A DNA stretch of 64,000 nt from Carallia brachiata (GCA_021464245.1 JADCRB010000039.1:892119-956118); one strand, 5' to 3'; positions 33,889 to 45,540 are shown, numbered from the stretch's first letter. The notes: generated by a model not told the origin, from the sequence alone. Numbers and translations: made by a program.

Positions 33889-35020
33889 GTTTTAATCCCT
33901 ACTAACAACTTTGGCAGACAAACGCTAGTGACGATAATTGTATCATTGTATGCCATACTAATAGCTTCTTAAAAAGTGCTGTCATATTTTCCCTAGATAA
34001 AAAATTTTGATCAAATATTATAATCTCCTTTATTAAATATTATAAATCAATTGATTTCAAAGGTCTTTTTTATTATGTTAACCCTTGACCTGACTTAATT
34101 ATCACTCATTTCGTGGAATAACTATGATGTCTATTTACTTTTTTTAAAAATAACATTACATAATTTTAAATAAATAAAAAAATAATAACATAATATTATT
34201 CAATAATATTAAATAATTTTTTAATTTATTTTTTAATAAATTAAATCATTTACCTTAATTGTTAGGTTTTAATTACCTGTTTTCCCACTCCTTTCATGGT
34301 TTTTTTCTTCCCTTAAAAAATTCATGTTGTTCTTACTTTTTCAAGAAGAAGATTATAATATATATTCGAGTAAAGAAAGAGCCAACCATTTTCACGAGAT
34401 TCCACCCCTGTAACCCTCTTTTATATGTCCTTCTCGCCTCTCTACTCTTTCCTTTCCATGAGCAGTCCGCGAAAGTCTATCCTCTTTTCATTCTGAGTTC
34501 CCTCTTGTTGTCCTTGTGCTTGCCATCCCATGGTGAATTTTCCATAGCTGTCTTTTCTATCGTGTCCTGCTCCTATTGCAGCCGATGAGCCGACCGAATT
34601 CCCAAACCATCTCACCATTGACTTTGCTTGTATTTCTGATCGTATAGCACATGCCTCTAAGCCCTTTTTTTACTTTCCTTGACTTGTTTCTTCTTTTTAC
34701 AAACTTGGTGACACGGAATTCAAAAGGGCGATCGATATACAGGAGATTTGCTGGACTCTAGCTACAGCCTACGTGGGTCCTTTTTACAGAGAGGTGCTCC
34801 TTTTTATGCACTGCAATGATCAAATCCGTGAAATTGAGGAGCCAGCCCGTCTGACCAGGATGTCAGCCAACTGTTTGCAAGCTAAGAAGATTGTCAGAAA
34901 TTTTAGCAGGAAGTAGTTAACAGTTTACTGTTAACAGAGATACACCGACAGAGAGAGAAACACCTGCTGCAGTGGTTGCAGAGGCACTTGTGTCAGGGAC
35001 CTGGGGTTAGTGGTCCTTTC
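33889..35020. other. Intergenic, 5' flank of GT-A
   Basis: AT-rich non-coding DNA. The frame of GT-A exon 1 extends upstream to 34976, but with TTG where the paralogues have ATG. No clear promoter element was singled out. Confidence 0.5.
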
Positions 35021-38000
35021 ATGGAGGCAATTTGGCGGCCATTTATGAAGCTGCCTGCACGGTACTACGCTGTCACGCTCTTCTTCTTATTCCTTCTTGT
35101 CGGCGCGTTTTACTCCACGCGCATCCGGGACTCCAATGTAAGTACCAGCACGCGCACAACGTCAATTCTTGGTCTAATTTTCCACCACTAATGACTGATC
35201 TGGCATCTTGATTCTTCCCTTTTTCTTTTCTTTGACACTTTTTTTTTTAAATTAAAAAATTATATAAATACAAAATTTAAATATAAAATAATAATTTAAA
35301 TTTATTACTTATTGTATAATAAATTTAATATAATTAATAATTTAAATTTAAATAATAATTAGATTTTGTTATTTTATGACTCAAAGCATGTAATTAATTT
35401 TAGACAAATGACAATGTAAATTATGACTTTTTTTTAATATTTGGTAAGTATAAATAAAATAAAATTAAAGTGATATAAATTGATTAATAATTAAATTTAA
35501 AGGAATATAAAAAATAAATTATTTAAATATTGCAGTGTATACGTGTTTTCATTTTTCCAAACTTATACTCAAGTAGTGGTCATCCATTTTTATTAATCTT
35601 TTCGGGGCGTCGGCATGGTGTCTTGACTCTAAGAAGATTCCATGGCCGAATTTATGCCGCGGGCTTCGGATTCATTTATAAAAATAGTAAAAATTTGGTG
35701 GGCATATAATTTTTTTATTATATTTACACGTATTTTTTATGTAATTATGTATGTTTTTTATATAATTATAATAATAAAAATGATATAAAAAATTATATTA
35801 TTATTTTTTATTTTTTATTTTTCTTTTATAATTACATAAAAATATCTATAATTATAAAAAATATATATATGTTGATACAATAAAAAAAAATTATATACCT
35901 ATATAATAGTAGTGGTCATCCATTTTTATTAATCTTTTCGGGGCGTCGGCATGGTGTCTTGACTCTAAGAAGATTCCATGGCCGAATTTATGCCGTGGGC
36001 TTCGGATTCATTTATAAAAATAATAAAAATTTGGTGGACATATAATTTTTTTTATTATATTTACACGTATTTTTTATGTAATTATATACGTTTTTTATAT
36101 AATTATAATAATAAAAAATAATATAAAAAATATTATTATTTTTTATTTTATATTTTTTTATAATTATACAAAAATATCTAAAATTATAAAAAATATATAT
36201 ATATATATATTGATACAATAAAAAAAATTATATACCTATATAATAAAATCTTATAAAAAATCGACACGTCTTATGTTTTCCACGTGTGTGGGTACCACCA
36301 TTTGAAGTTATTGCAGTTCAGCGGGCCGCAGCTGGTTGGTTTGTTGACTTTTTCTGTCATTCATTCGAGTTTTCGTTCGAGCTGCAGGGCGTTTCTGGCC
36401 GTTCGACGCCGAAACCAATCGTAGCCGAGGAGTCGATCAAAGAATTCCACACGTCCATTGATGAAATCCCAAAAAATCCCCGTCACCCAATCGAGACACC
36501 ACTCAACTGCAGCGCTCTCGACCACACACGAACATGCCCCGCCAACTACCCCACCACCTTTACTCCGGATTCAGACGGTCCACAGCCTCCCACGTGTCCG
36601 GACTACTTCCGTTGGATCCACGAAGACCTCCGCCCGTGGGGCCGCACAGGCATCACGAGAGAGATGGTGGAGAGTGCCAACAAAACAGCGCTTTTCGATT
36701 AGTGATCGCGAACGGCAAAGCCTACGTGAAGAAATATCGGAGGGCGTTTCAAACCAGAGATGTTTTTACGCTGTGGGGAATCCTACAGTTGTTACGGAGG
36801 TACCCAGGTAAGCTGCCCGACTTGGAGTTGATGTTCGATTGCGTCGACTGGCCGGTCGTGAAGTCAAGAGACCATAGCGGGCCCGGTGCTCCGGCGCCAC
36901 CGCCTCTTTTCCGATACTGTGGAGATGATGATACGCTGGATATCGTGTTCCCTGATTGGTCCTTCTGGGGATGGTAAAGAGCAAAGATCTTTTCATTGGA
37001 TCATTGCTTATGTAATAAATAATGGCTGTCTCTGTAAATTTTGACGCTGGTTTGATTAAAATAACGTAGGCCTGAGATCAGTATAAAGCCATGGGAGCAA
37101 TTGCTGAAGGATTTAGAAGAGGGCAACAACAGGACTAGATGGATGGAGAGGGAACCTTTTGCTTATTGGAAGGGAAACCCGGCTGTTGCCGTGACAAGAA
37201 AGGACCTTATGAAATGCAATGTCTCGGAAAAACAGGACTGGAATGCTCGCCTATATGCCCAGGTATTTGCAAGCTCCTTAATCTTCATTGTTCTGTCCTA
37301 GCCCTTTTGATGGCCTCTAAAGTTGCTTTTTCGGAATCAGAAAAAAATAAAAATAAAAGAAAGTTGCTTTTTGTATTATTCATGTTGCTTGCTAATTGTT
37401 TCTTCCATTTCTTTACTTACATGGTCCAACGTTATCAGTTAAGCATTGGTTCATAATCAGAAAATTTAATTAGTAGAATGATGTTATGAGACATTTGCAT
37501 CCTATATGTCATGACATTTGTATCCTAATTGTTATGAGATTTCCCTTTTTTTTTTTTTTTTTTAGAGATGAAAAAAATTATACCGCATATATAACGGTTA
37601 TCAAAATTTTAGACTTATGTCCTATATTTTATAAGATATGATTGTTTTATATTTACATAAAAAGTAAAAAGATGTTATATTTATAAGTTCTGAATAGTTG
37701 CTACGTTTTTCCTATCAGTTTGCCTCTTGTTTTCTCGACATCCATGTATTTTTGCAACATGTCGTCAGTAAGGAGACCACAAAGTTTGTCTCTTTTATGA
37801 AAATTTGTAATCTATTTCAGGATTGGATTCGAGAATCACATGAAGGATACAAGCAATCTGACTTAGCGAGCCAATGCGTTCACAGGTTTACAAAAAATCC
37901 AGAAGTCACCGTTTTTCATTTTTTTCTGTGCTAAATAATTAAGGTCCCAGTCTCTCTGACATTGGCAAATTTATTCAGGTACAAGATCTACATTGAAGGG

Positions 38001-38682
38001 TCTGCATGGTCAGTCAGTGAAAAATACATTCTTGCCTGCGACAGCGTGACACTACTTATAAGACCCCATTACTATGACTTCTTCACGAGAAGTTTGGTGC
38101 CGATTCACCACGACTGGCCCACAAAGCATGATGACAAATGTAAATCAATTAAGTTCGCTGTCGACTGGGGCAACAGGCACAAAGAGAAGGTAACACTCTA
38201 ACCAAGTTAAAATTTTTTGAATGAGTGGGTGGAGGCAGTTGAGGACTCAACAATAGCTTTGTTTATGTTTTGGCCTCAAAATATACGGATATGTTGACAT
38301 ACTATCCGTGGATTGGGCAGGCACAGAACATTGGGAAGGCAGCTAGTCAGTTCATTCAACAGGACTTGAAGATGGAATATGTCTATGACTACATGTTTCA
38401 TCTGTTGAACGAGTATGCAAAGCTCTTGACATTCAAGCCATCTATACCTCCTAAAGCCGTTGAACTGTGTTCAGAAACAATGGCTTGCCCAGCCAATGGG
38501 TTAGAAAAGAAGTTCATGGTGGAATCCTTGGTAAAAGGTCCTGCAGACTCAAACCCATGCACCCTTCCTCCCCCGTACGATCCCGCTTCTCTTAATGCCA
38601 TAATAAGGAGAAAAGAAAATTCAATAAACAAGTGGAGCTATGGGAGAAGAATTACTGGGATAAGCAAAGTAAGCAGCCCTAG
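35021..38682 (+). CDS. GT-A: O-glucosyltransferase, Glyco_transf_90 (rumi/POGLUT-like), two frame breaks
   Basis: Six exons: 35021-35137, 36388-36973, 37070-37262, 37821-37885, 37979-38189, 38321-38682, all GT-AG and phase-consistent. The protein is a type II membrane enzyme of the secretory pathway. A short cytosolic N-terminus is followed by one membrane segment (YAVTLFFLFLLVGAF) and a luminal GT90 domain. Family blocks: CPDYFRWIHEDLRPW, DVFTLWGILQLLRRYPG, LFRYCGDDDTLDIVFPDW, ISIKPWEQLL, AYWKGNP, YKIYIEGSAWSVSEKYILAC, HYYDFFTRSLVP, VYDYMFHLLNEYAKLL. GT90 enzymes move glucose or xylose from UDP-sugar; the plant acceptor is not known to me. Breaks: one base missing at about 36690 (after NKTA) and one near 38630, shifting the tail. 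The ATG at 35021 is used because the paralogues' ATG is TTG here. It may be functional if the breaks are sequence errors. Confidence 0.8.
35573..36240 (+). repeat. 336-bp tandem duplication in GT-A intron 1
   Basis: 35573-35908 is repeated at 35909-36240. Both start gtagtggtcatccattttt and contain cggggcgtcggcatggtgtc. Copies differ at only a few positions, so the duplication is recent relative to the surroundings. Confidence 0.92.
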
Positions 38683-41203
38683 AGGAGTTTCTAGCTTATG
38701 TCGTAATTTTCCTCTATTTATACACAGCGAAATATATTCTTCATTTCCATAATTTTGATTTTCTAGGATAGCATAATCCTAAATTTCTCTGAAATCAGAA
38801 TGCCATCAAATTAATATACCAAGCTTCAGATTTCTGTCCAACTGAACTTGGAATTCATTCAGGTTTCTGTAAGTAGAACATTGCATTTTCTTGCACAGTA
38901 AACAATGAGACACCAGCTTCCGCCTAATAGTAAATTTGATATGTACCAGTTTCACTCTTCCAGTTAGGAAAAATATGTAATTCTTTAATTGACAAGTTGC
39001 TGAGCAATGTTGTAAAACGAAGCTGGTCATTATAAAGTAATACATAAAGGAAATACTTAGTCAGATGTAATATCAAAGTAGTATGTGCCGATTGAAAATT
39101 TAAGAAAAATATATATATGTAAAAAAATTATTAGATATCATTAGATGAATTGTGTAATTATTTAGTATTATTTAAATTATGTTGTGTAGTAGAGTGTAAT
39201 ACAAAAATGTGTATATTATTTTTTTTAACATACAAAATGTGTGTATTAGAAGTGAGATTTCTTTGTCAAGGAATTGATTGATGAAGACTTTCAGTTAACG
39301 AAAAATTATTTTTAGTTTTAGTTTTTCTATTTAATTTGATTTTTAAGCTTAAACAAATTGCGAGCACTCTATGTAATAAGTAACTCTCTTAATTTTCATA
39401 ATTTGCCCAAAAAATTCGGACGTTATACCTTAAAAATAAATTAATTTTTACTTGTTTGTAAAATTAAGAAAATTGAGATTTAAATCCCTAACCACTCTCT
39501 AAGAACTTTGTTCTTGTAGTCTCAAGTTAAGCCAACTTTGTTCATTAAGCATCATATTGCGGACATCTTGTGTAGAAGAACCAGTTATATACGTGTTAGC
39601 TTGCGACGCGATATCTTTGTCACTTTGTGCGATTCGAACATGTTCTATGTGGTTGTAGGCAATTCCAAGAGTTTGTAACTTGAAGATGCTTTATGGATGC
39701 CATTGGTGGGCTTTGCTTGGACTTTCTGAAACTAGTTGCTGGCCCAACTTGTTCAATTCAAATAGCTCAAAACTACCATTGCGTTCTACTCCTTACAGGC
39801 AAATAATAAAATTCTTCGGAGAAAAAAAAAACCTCCACTTAATATGATTTAGTAATTAGTGCAAACGTATTGACTAATAGGTTTCAAGTTCAAGTACTAT
39901 TAATACTCGGTGGGGTTAAACTTATACTGACATATATTTTTCATGTCATAACTATCTGAATTAAGCGCACTTTACCTGAATACGTGTACAATATTTCTTG
40001 ACAGAACTGTTAATCCCTTATTCTCGCTTTTCTATTTTTTCAAAAAAAAAAAAAATGGTGAGTACTTTGGGAATAACATAGCAAAAAATTACACTTGTAG
40101 GAAAATGATTTGGTTTTATGTTATTTTAGTAAAACATCAGTATGATATCAAATCAAATAATTGTTTGTTTAGTGATAATATATAGAAATATTTAATGACG
40201 TTAACATGTTCCTCCTTAGTTCTGGTCCAGAAAAAAAAAATGTTCCGCCTCAGCATTCTTTTGACTCTTCCAATAGAAAATATGTGTGTAATACTTTTCT
40301 ACACTTTCCTTCTGAAGAGGAGAGGGGGTGAGACGGTAGAAGGCCTCTTATAGTTTGAATCTTTGGCCTTTAGTTTTTTTAGATTTTTTTTAAAAAATTA
40401 TCAATTAAAATTATTAAAAAATTATTGTTTTCACTTATCTTCTGTATCTAAGAATTACTCTTTCAGATTTTGAAAATCCACACGGAAGTACATTAATTCG
40501 CTTGATATAGGTGCTGTTATTTACACGCAAAAAGCACTCTATGCATGCAAATGGGATGATAAAGACAAAAAACAATATCCTTTGGCTCACATCTATGAAG
40601 CTTTTTTTTTTTTTTTAAATATGTATAAAGTTATTTCCTTTGTGTAAATAGCCCCATTCATATATATCCAAATACGAAAAAGATGGGACAGGGAAAAGAG
40701 ATGAAGAGATGGATAGAAAAGTGCTAATAATATAATTGTAAGAAATATTTTTATAACAGTATTAATTTTTTTGTATTAAAAAATGATGTGATAATTTTTA
40801 TATTATATTTTATTAATTTTATTATAAAAATAATTATAATTTTTTTATTTTATTTTATTTTTTTGGGTTAAAAAATAAAAAAATAAGGGTGGTGCTCCAT
40901 AATCTCGTCAAGAAGTATTGTCTCTACTCTCAAAGTAATCTCTGGACTGTCTGGATAGTTACAGTATAACCACTATTACAAAGAAGAGGAGTATGTTTAA
41001 CCCTACCAAACGTTCTAATAACTTTCGAACCCAAAACCTTTAATTTGATAATATTCAACTTTTATCACTGGACTATAACAATTAATTTAATGATAATTAT
41101 AATTATTTTATTATTAACACTTTCTAACTTTCTTCTGCACACTTATTTTTATCCGCATACATGCTCCCGGAAACCAAAAACTTAACTTACTCAAAGGAAA
41201 ATG
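38683..41203. other. Intergenic between GT-A and the duplicated block
   Basis: No gene supported. From about 40170 the sequence becomes homologous to 52560 onward (aatatttaatgacgt, then ttatttacacgca near 40515 and 52870), marking the left start of the first copy of the segmental duplication. The segment before that has no recognised content. Confidence 0.6.
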
Positions 41204-41699
41204 GGGATAAATATTTTTAAAGTCCTAAACCTTTAGATTTTTTTTACGTTTGAGTCCTAAACCTTTTTAACATTTCATTTGAGTCCTAAATCTTTTAATT
41301 TTTTACTATATCAGTCCTTTAAATTACGAAAAGTAGTCAATCTATTAATAAGTGAGTTTAATTTAATAAAAATCATTTAAAAAAACTTAAATACATGAGT
41401 TAAATATTTTTTTCATCAACAAAATATGTATATTAAATATTTTTTTAATCAACAAATATACGAATTAAATAGGCAACATGCATAATTTTTTTAAAAAAGA
41501 CATTCAATTCATATATTTAATTTTTTAAATAGTTTTTGTAAAGTTAAATTATTTTTTAATAGATTGATCACTTTTGTTAAACAGAGGGACTAATTTGGTA
41601 GAAAATCAAAAAGTTTAGGACTCAAATGAAATGTCAAAAAGGTTTAGGACTCAAACGTAAAAAAACCTAAAGGTTTAGGACTAAAAAAATCTTTATCCC
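41204..41699. mobile_element. MITE with long terminal inverted repeats and perfect 10-bp TSD
   Basis: 496 bp from gggataaata to tctttatccc. The two ends are inverted copies over more than 150 bases (agtcctaaaccttt ... / ... aaaggtttaggact), with tandem sub-repeats of gagtcctaaacc type. Flanked by aaggaaaatg at 41194-41203 and 41700-41709, a perfect 10-bp duplication, which points to a Mutator-like TIR element. The paralogous position at about 53020 reads caaaggaaaacgtgtcc without the insert, so the empty site is visible. Confidence 0.93.
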
Positions 41700-42001
41700 A
41701 AGGAAAATGTGTCAGAAAGTAATTCCACAGCCGTAAAAACTTCTAACGATGTTAAGGCGCGCTTTCCGACTTTGTTCCAAGATTATTTATCCCTTATGCC
41801 ACCCAAAGTGAGATTAAAATTTACGTATGTTAGCGCCTTAGCGGACAGCTATTCCATAATGCACTCTTCCAATACTGTCATCTTCCATTCCAATTCCCTC
41901 CTCGCCCCTTTGCCTTTCAATCTCTCCCCCTCTTGCTCTCGGGCTGGCCCCACCGGATTGTCAATAAACTTGATACACACATGATTTGCAAACCATCACT
42001 T
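41700..42001 (+). other. 5' flank of GT-B, left of the R2 insertion
   Basis: Homologous to 53020-53335, just upstream of GT-C exon 1. Both copies keep a 91-codon frame (41709-41984 and 53031-53306) with the same start and stop, in spite of compensating indels. This may be a 5' UTR upstream ORF or simply recent duplication. R2 separates this segment from its gene. Confidence 0.75.
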
Positions 42002-42826
42002 TGTAAAACGTAAATTTCGAGCCTGTAACAGTTAGACTCAAAAATACATAAACAAATTACAATAAAAAATTGTAAAATAAAAAGAAATTTATGTGGGGTC
42101 GATCTCTGAGTAGATCCTCCGATTAATGCTCCTGTTTTTGACTCCGTCAAGGGCTGCACGAGCTTGATCTTGACATAAATAATTTTCACAGCTTTTTCTT
42201 GAACTGGGTAGACTGAAACTGGATCTGATTTGGACGTTTTGACTACGGTTAAGAACCGCAGAGACCTGATCTGAGCCGATCTGGCTTAATTTCACCGAGG
42301 GTCGAAGGGACTTATTCTCGGATGAACTGCCTGAATTTTGCTGAGGGCCGTATGAGGATTAATCCCAGCCGGATTTATAGTAATTTGATATTTTCATATC
42401 TATATTCTCATAAATTCAGATCTAGAGCGATCCGAGAATATAAACCTAAAAATAACTTTAGAAATTGAAACAGCAAATTTTTTGGAACTTACCCCTGAAA
42501 TATCTCTCAAAAAGGAGTTAAGAGAGTATACTGCAGAGTAAAAACACGTAAGAAAAGGAGAAATTTTCTTGAGAGATTTTAAAATTTTCTTTTTCTCTCA
42601 AATTCTCTGTATTTTTCTGTTTACAGATTTGCTAAATGTTTTTTATTGAACTGGGGTGAGGGCCTATTTATAAGCCCTCAAAGTGGACTGTACCACAAAC
42701 CCCAAAGGGTTGGTGGCCTGCCATATTTGAATTTGCAGTTGCCGACCTTGATTTTCAAGGTTGGCAACTGCCAACCATGACCAAGTCCTCTTTTTTTTTT
42801 TTTTTTAATTATAAAATGCATTTACA
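42002..42826 (-). repeat. R2 3' LTR
   Basis: 825 bp, TG...CA on its own strand, with TATA box (tataaata near 42665, minus strand) and the U3 hairpin near 42737-42778. Confidence 0.95.
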
Positions 42827-42843
42827 AATGCCCCTACTTCAAG
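42827..42843 (-). other. R2 polypurine tract region
   Basis: Read on the minus strand this is cttgaagtaggggcatt, one base different from the R1 tract and directly next to the 3' LTR. Confidence 0.8.
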
Positions 42844-42873
42844 GGTCGGTAATGAAGAACTTTATAGACGTGA

Positions 42874-43494
42874 TCAGCACCGAGTCTTGAAGTCCAGTTT
42901 GAAATTTAGAAACGTCCTGATGAACATTGAATCTTGGAGTCTTCTATCTTTGAATATGTCTACTGTTGTTGGATCGCAATAGGAATCCGATACGATCTTG
43001 AGAAAGTTAGCAGCCCAGCCAATATAGAAATTGAAGTCTTGGCACCAGGTGCATTCGAACTTCCATAGCTCGCAAAGGCTGGCAAAAGTTCTTTGAAGTT
43101 CCAAAGCTCTGGTGAGGATGATCTGGTAGGCAAAGAAGTTGAACCTCTCCAAGAGGAAGGCCCAGCACTTTGGAACTTCAAAACCGGCACACAGAGAGAC
43201 TAACTGTAGTGATGATTTCCTAGTCTGCTTCGACGTAAGGAGAGTAGTTGGAACTTCCCTGTATGTCGCCGCATCCAAAGAAAGATTAGGATGATTGCAG
43301 CGTCTCATCCCTCTGTGGTAAATGTGAACTAAGGAGAGTAGTTGGAACTCCATGACACCGATGGCGTTGGAGACTGATTTTTGAGGGCTTTTAGGGATCC
43401 CTCGACGAAGAAGACTACTCCTTCTTTTCTTAGCTCGTGCGCCTCCAACTTCTTGATCGAAGAACTTCCTGAGACAAGTGCAGAGACTAGCCAT
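42874..43494 (-). CDS. R2 3' ORF, unrecognised 206-codon frame
   Basis: One uninterrupted frame from MASLCTCLRKFFDQEVGGAR to DFKTRC. It is the same protein as the broken R1 ORF at 15891-16476 and lies between the WOX ORF and the 3' LTR. The first ~45 residues are basic (GARAKKRRSSLLRRG). Later parts are hydrophobic and aromatic (FFAYQIILTRAL, FYIGWAANFL). I do not recognise it. It is either a small accessory protein or a chance frame in the 3' UTR. That it is open in R2 while R1 has a shift is weak support for coding. Confidence 0.45.
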   Translation of the reverse strand: MASLCTCLRKFFDQEVGGARAKKRRSSLLRRGIPKSPQKSVSNAIGVMEFQLLSLVHIYHRGMRRCNHPNLSLDAATYREVPTTLLTSKQTRKSSLQLVSLCAGFEVPKCWAFLLERFNFFAYQIILTRALELQRTFASLCELWKFECTWCQDFNFYIGWAANFLKIVSDSYCDPTTVDIFKDRRLQDSMFIRTFLNFKLDFKTRC

Positions 43495-44405
43495 TTTCTT
43501 TTGGGATGAGCATTATGACTCGGACATGCAGGATATATATACATAATATAAAGAGATTTTTGTTTTTTGTTTTTTTGTTTTGTTTTTTTTTTTTTTTTTT
43601 GAAAAGTTAAAAAGGAGGTACGCAGAATTGAGTAGGGTTATCCACGTCCCTTTCCTGCATAAGAGACAAAAAAGGCAGCTGCTGACGCGTGTCACGAAAG
43701 TCCTTCTTTCCATGACACCGATGGTGTTGAAGACTGATTTTTGAGGGCTTTTAGGGATCCCTCGACGAAGAAGACTACTCCTTCTTTTCTTAGCTCGTGC
43801 GCCTCCAACTTCTTGATCGAAGAACTTCCTGAGACAAGTGCAGAGACTAGCCATTTTCTTTTGGGATGAGCATTATGACTCGGACATGCAGGATATATAT
43901 ACATAATATAAAGAGATTTTTAATTTTTTGTTTTTTGTTTGTTTTTTTTTTTTTTTTTGAAAAGTTTTAAAAAGGAGGTACGCAGAATTGAGTAGGGTTA
44001 TCCACGTCCCTTTCCTGCATAAGAGACAAAAAAGGCAGCTGCTGACGCGTGTCACGAAAGTCCTTCTTTCCATGACACCGATGGCGTTGGAGACTGATTT
44101 TTGAGGGCTTTTAGGGATCCCTCGACGAAGAAGGCTACTCCTTCTTTTCTTAGCTCGTGCGCCGCCAACTTCTTGATCGAAGAACTTCCTGAGACAAGTG
44201 CAGAGACTAGCCATTTTCTTTTGGGGTGAGCATTATGACTCGGACATACAGGATATATATACATAATATAAAGAGATTTTTGTTTTTTTGTTTTTTTGTT
44301 TTTTTTTTGTTTTTTTTTTGAAAAGTTAAAAAGGAGGTACGCAGAATTGAGTAGGGTTATCCACGTCCCTTTCCTGCATAAGAGACAAAAAAGGCAGCGG
44401 CTGAC
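43330..44405 (-). repeat. 360-bp tandem triplication in R2 covering the start of the 3' ORF
   Basis: Three copies with exactly 360-bp spacing: ATGs at 43494, 43854 and 44214 on the minus strand, each followed by the same 40-residue frame and preceded by the same t-rich tract and catgcag-gatatatatac block. The second and third copies end early, after GVME, in a fusion to the next unit. Differences are few, so the expansion is recent. R1 has only one copy. Confidence 0.95.
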
Positions 44406-44490
44406 GCGTGTCACGAAAGTCGTTACCATGTGTTGCAGAAGTCGTTGCCGTGTGTTGCCAAAATCGTTGCACCTTATCTTGTCGGCCGTC

Positions 44491-45022
44491 CTAGCGGCGC
44501 CCGAGGCGCAGCTCCAAGTCAAGCTCGGCCTCGTCTGGTGGGACAATGATGTGGACGTTGCTGGAGCCTCCCGATTGGTTGATGCTGCCAGAATATTCTT
44601 TGACTGACTCCATAAGACCACCAGGACCAGTACGTATGCTCCCACAGGCTACTGCTTTGATCGTTATAGCCTGAAGAGACCATTGCAGTGGTAGAACTCG
44701 GACCTGCTTCATTTGAGGGTGAAGTTGTACCGGTGGGATCTACCATCGAAACGGCAGACTGTTCTTTGGAAAAAGCAGCTTTTGGTCCTGGTTTCTTCCT
44801 GCTTCTCCGATTCTGGAACCAATAAAACACATTTTTTCCTTCGATTGCCCCGAGTGGGCGCAATCGTGAGACAAGTTGGTAAATCTGAGAGGCATTAGGC
44901 ATAATACCTCCATTGTTGTGGAAGACTTCCTCCAAAATTTGCAGTTGTGCCATGGTTGGTTGCCACCTTGTGCGGGGTGACCTTTCTTCTCCCTTGTCTT
45001 GAGGTTCTGCAACTGGTTCCAT
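44491..45022 (-). pseudogene. WUSCHEL/WOX-type homeodomain protein captured by retroelement R2 (homeodomain intact, WUS-box deleted)
   Basis: Starts MEPVAEPQDKGEERSPRTRW at 45022 and reads through the entire homeodomain without a stop: WQPTMAQLQILEEVF, NASQIYQLVSRLRPLGA, IEGKNVFYWFQNRRSRKK. About 85 residues of Ser/Thr-rich linker follow. After GVSQ (about 44600) a deletion relative to R1 removes the segment with the WUS-box (TLHLFP in R1) and shifts the frame. The EAR-like tail DEAELDLELRLG is still there but in another frame, ending near 44491. The open frame itself stops at 44519 after 167 residues. Position and surroundings match R1. As it stands it would make a DNA-binding protein with no repression motifs. 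Confidence 0.88.
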
Positions 45023-45159
45023 CTTTCTTGTGGCAGAGGAGCAAAGGTCTGGTGTGTGGTGAAGATAGGTTGAGACTGATGCTAAATTTCAGACTCAAAC
45101 CCTCCGTCGCTTTTATATTTTTGGGCCATTCACAGTTTATACTCATGCAGGTCAGGAGT

Positions 45160-45540
45160 TGGATTGGATTTTGAACTTGGGTTTTGGACTATGTCTGGAA
45201 CTTGAAATTTTTTGGTTTTGGGTTTTGGATTGGATTTGGGTCAAGTGTTTGGGTTTTGAACTTGGACTTTTGGATTTGGGTTGAGTGTTTGGGTTTTGGA
45301 CTTGGACTTTTGGATTTGGGTTCTGGACTGTGTCTGTAACTTGGAATTTTTGGATTTGGGTTGAGTGTTTGGGCTTCTAGACTTGGACTCTTGGATTTGG
45401 ATTTTCGCTTGGACTTTCAGATCGGGACTTCCGAACTTTTTTTTTTCTATTTTTTTTGATCATTTTTTGCTTTTTTTTTCTTTTTCTTTTTTTTTGATCA
45501 TTTTTTTTTCTTTTGATTTTTTTTAAACATATTTACACAT
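45160..45540 (-). repeat. Spacer with ~50-bp repeats before the WOX ORF in R2
   Basis: On the plus strand it is rich in ttggatttgggtt / gtgtttgggttttgg words. A ~50-bp unit recurs at about 45238-45380, followed by t-homopolymers. It equals the A/C-rich spacer 14491-14860 of R1. Confidence 0.8.

Noticed and set aside
36680..36710. Programmed ribosomal frameshift in the GT90 genes
   Set aside because: The three copies have different indels and no shared slippery site; GT90 genes elsewhere are read in one frame. Sequencing error or decay is simpler.
39540..39665. Possible Copia polyprotein fragment (KHHIADIL-like)
   Set aside because: Only a few residues resemble the conserved RNase H end and no other Copia motif is nearby.
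45160..45440. TTTGGGT-like telomere-type repeats
   Set aside because: The words differ from the plant telomere unit TTTAGGG and are irregular. The same stretch is a retroelement spacer in R1.
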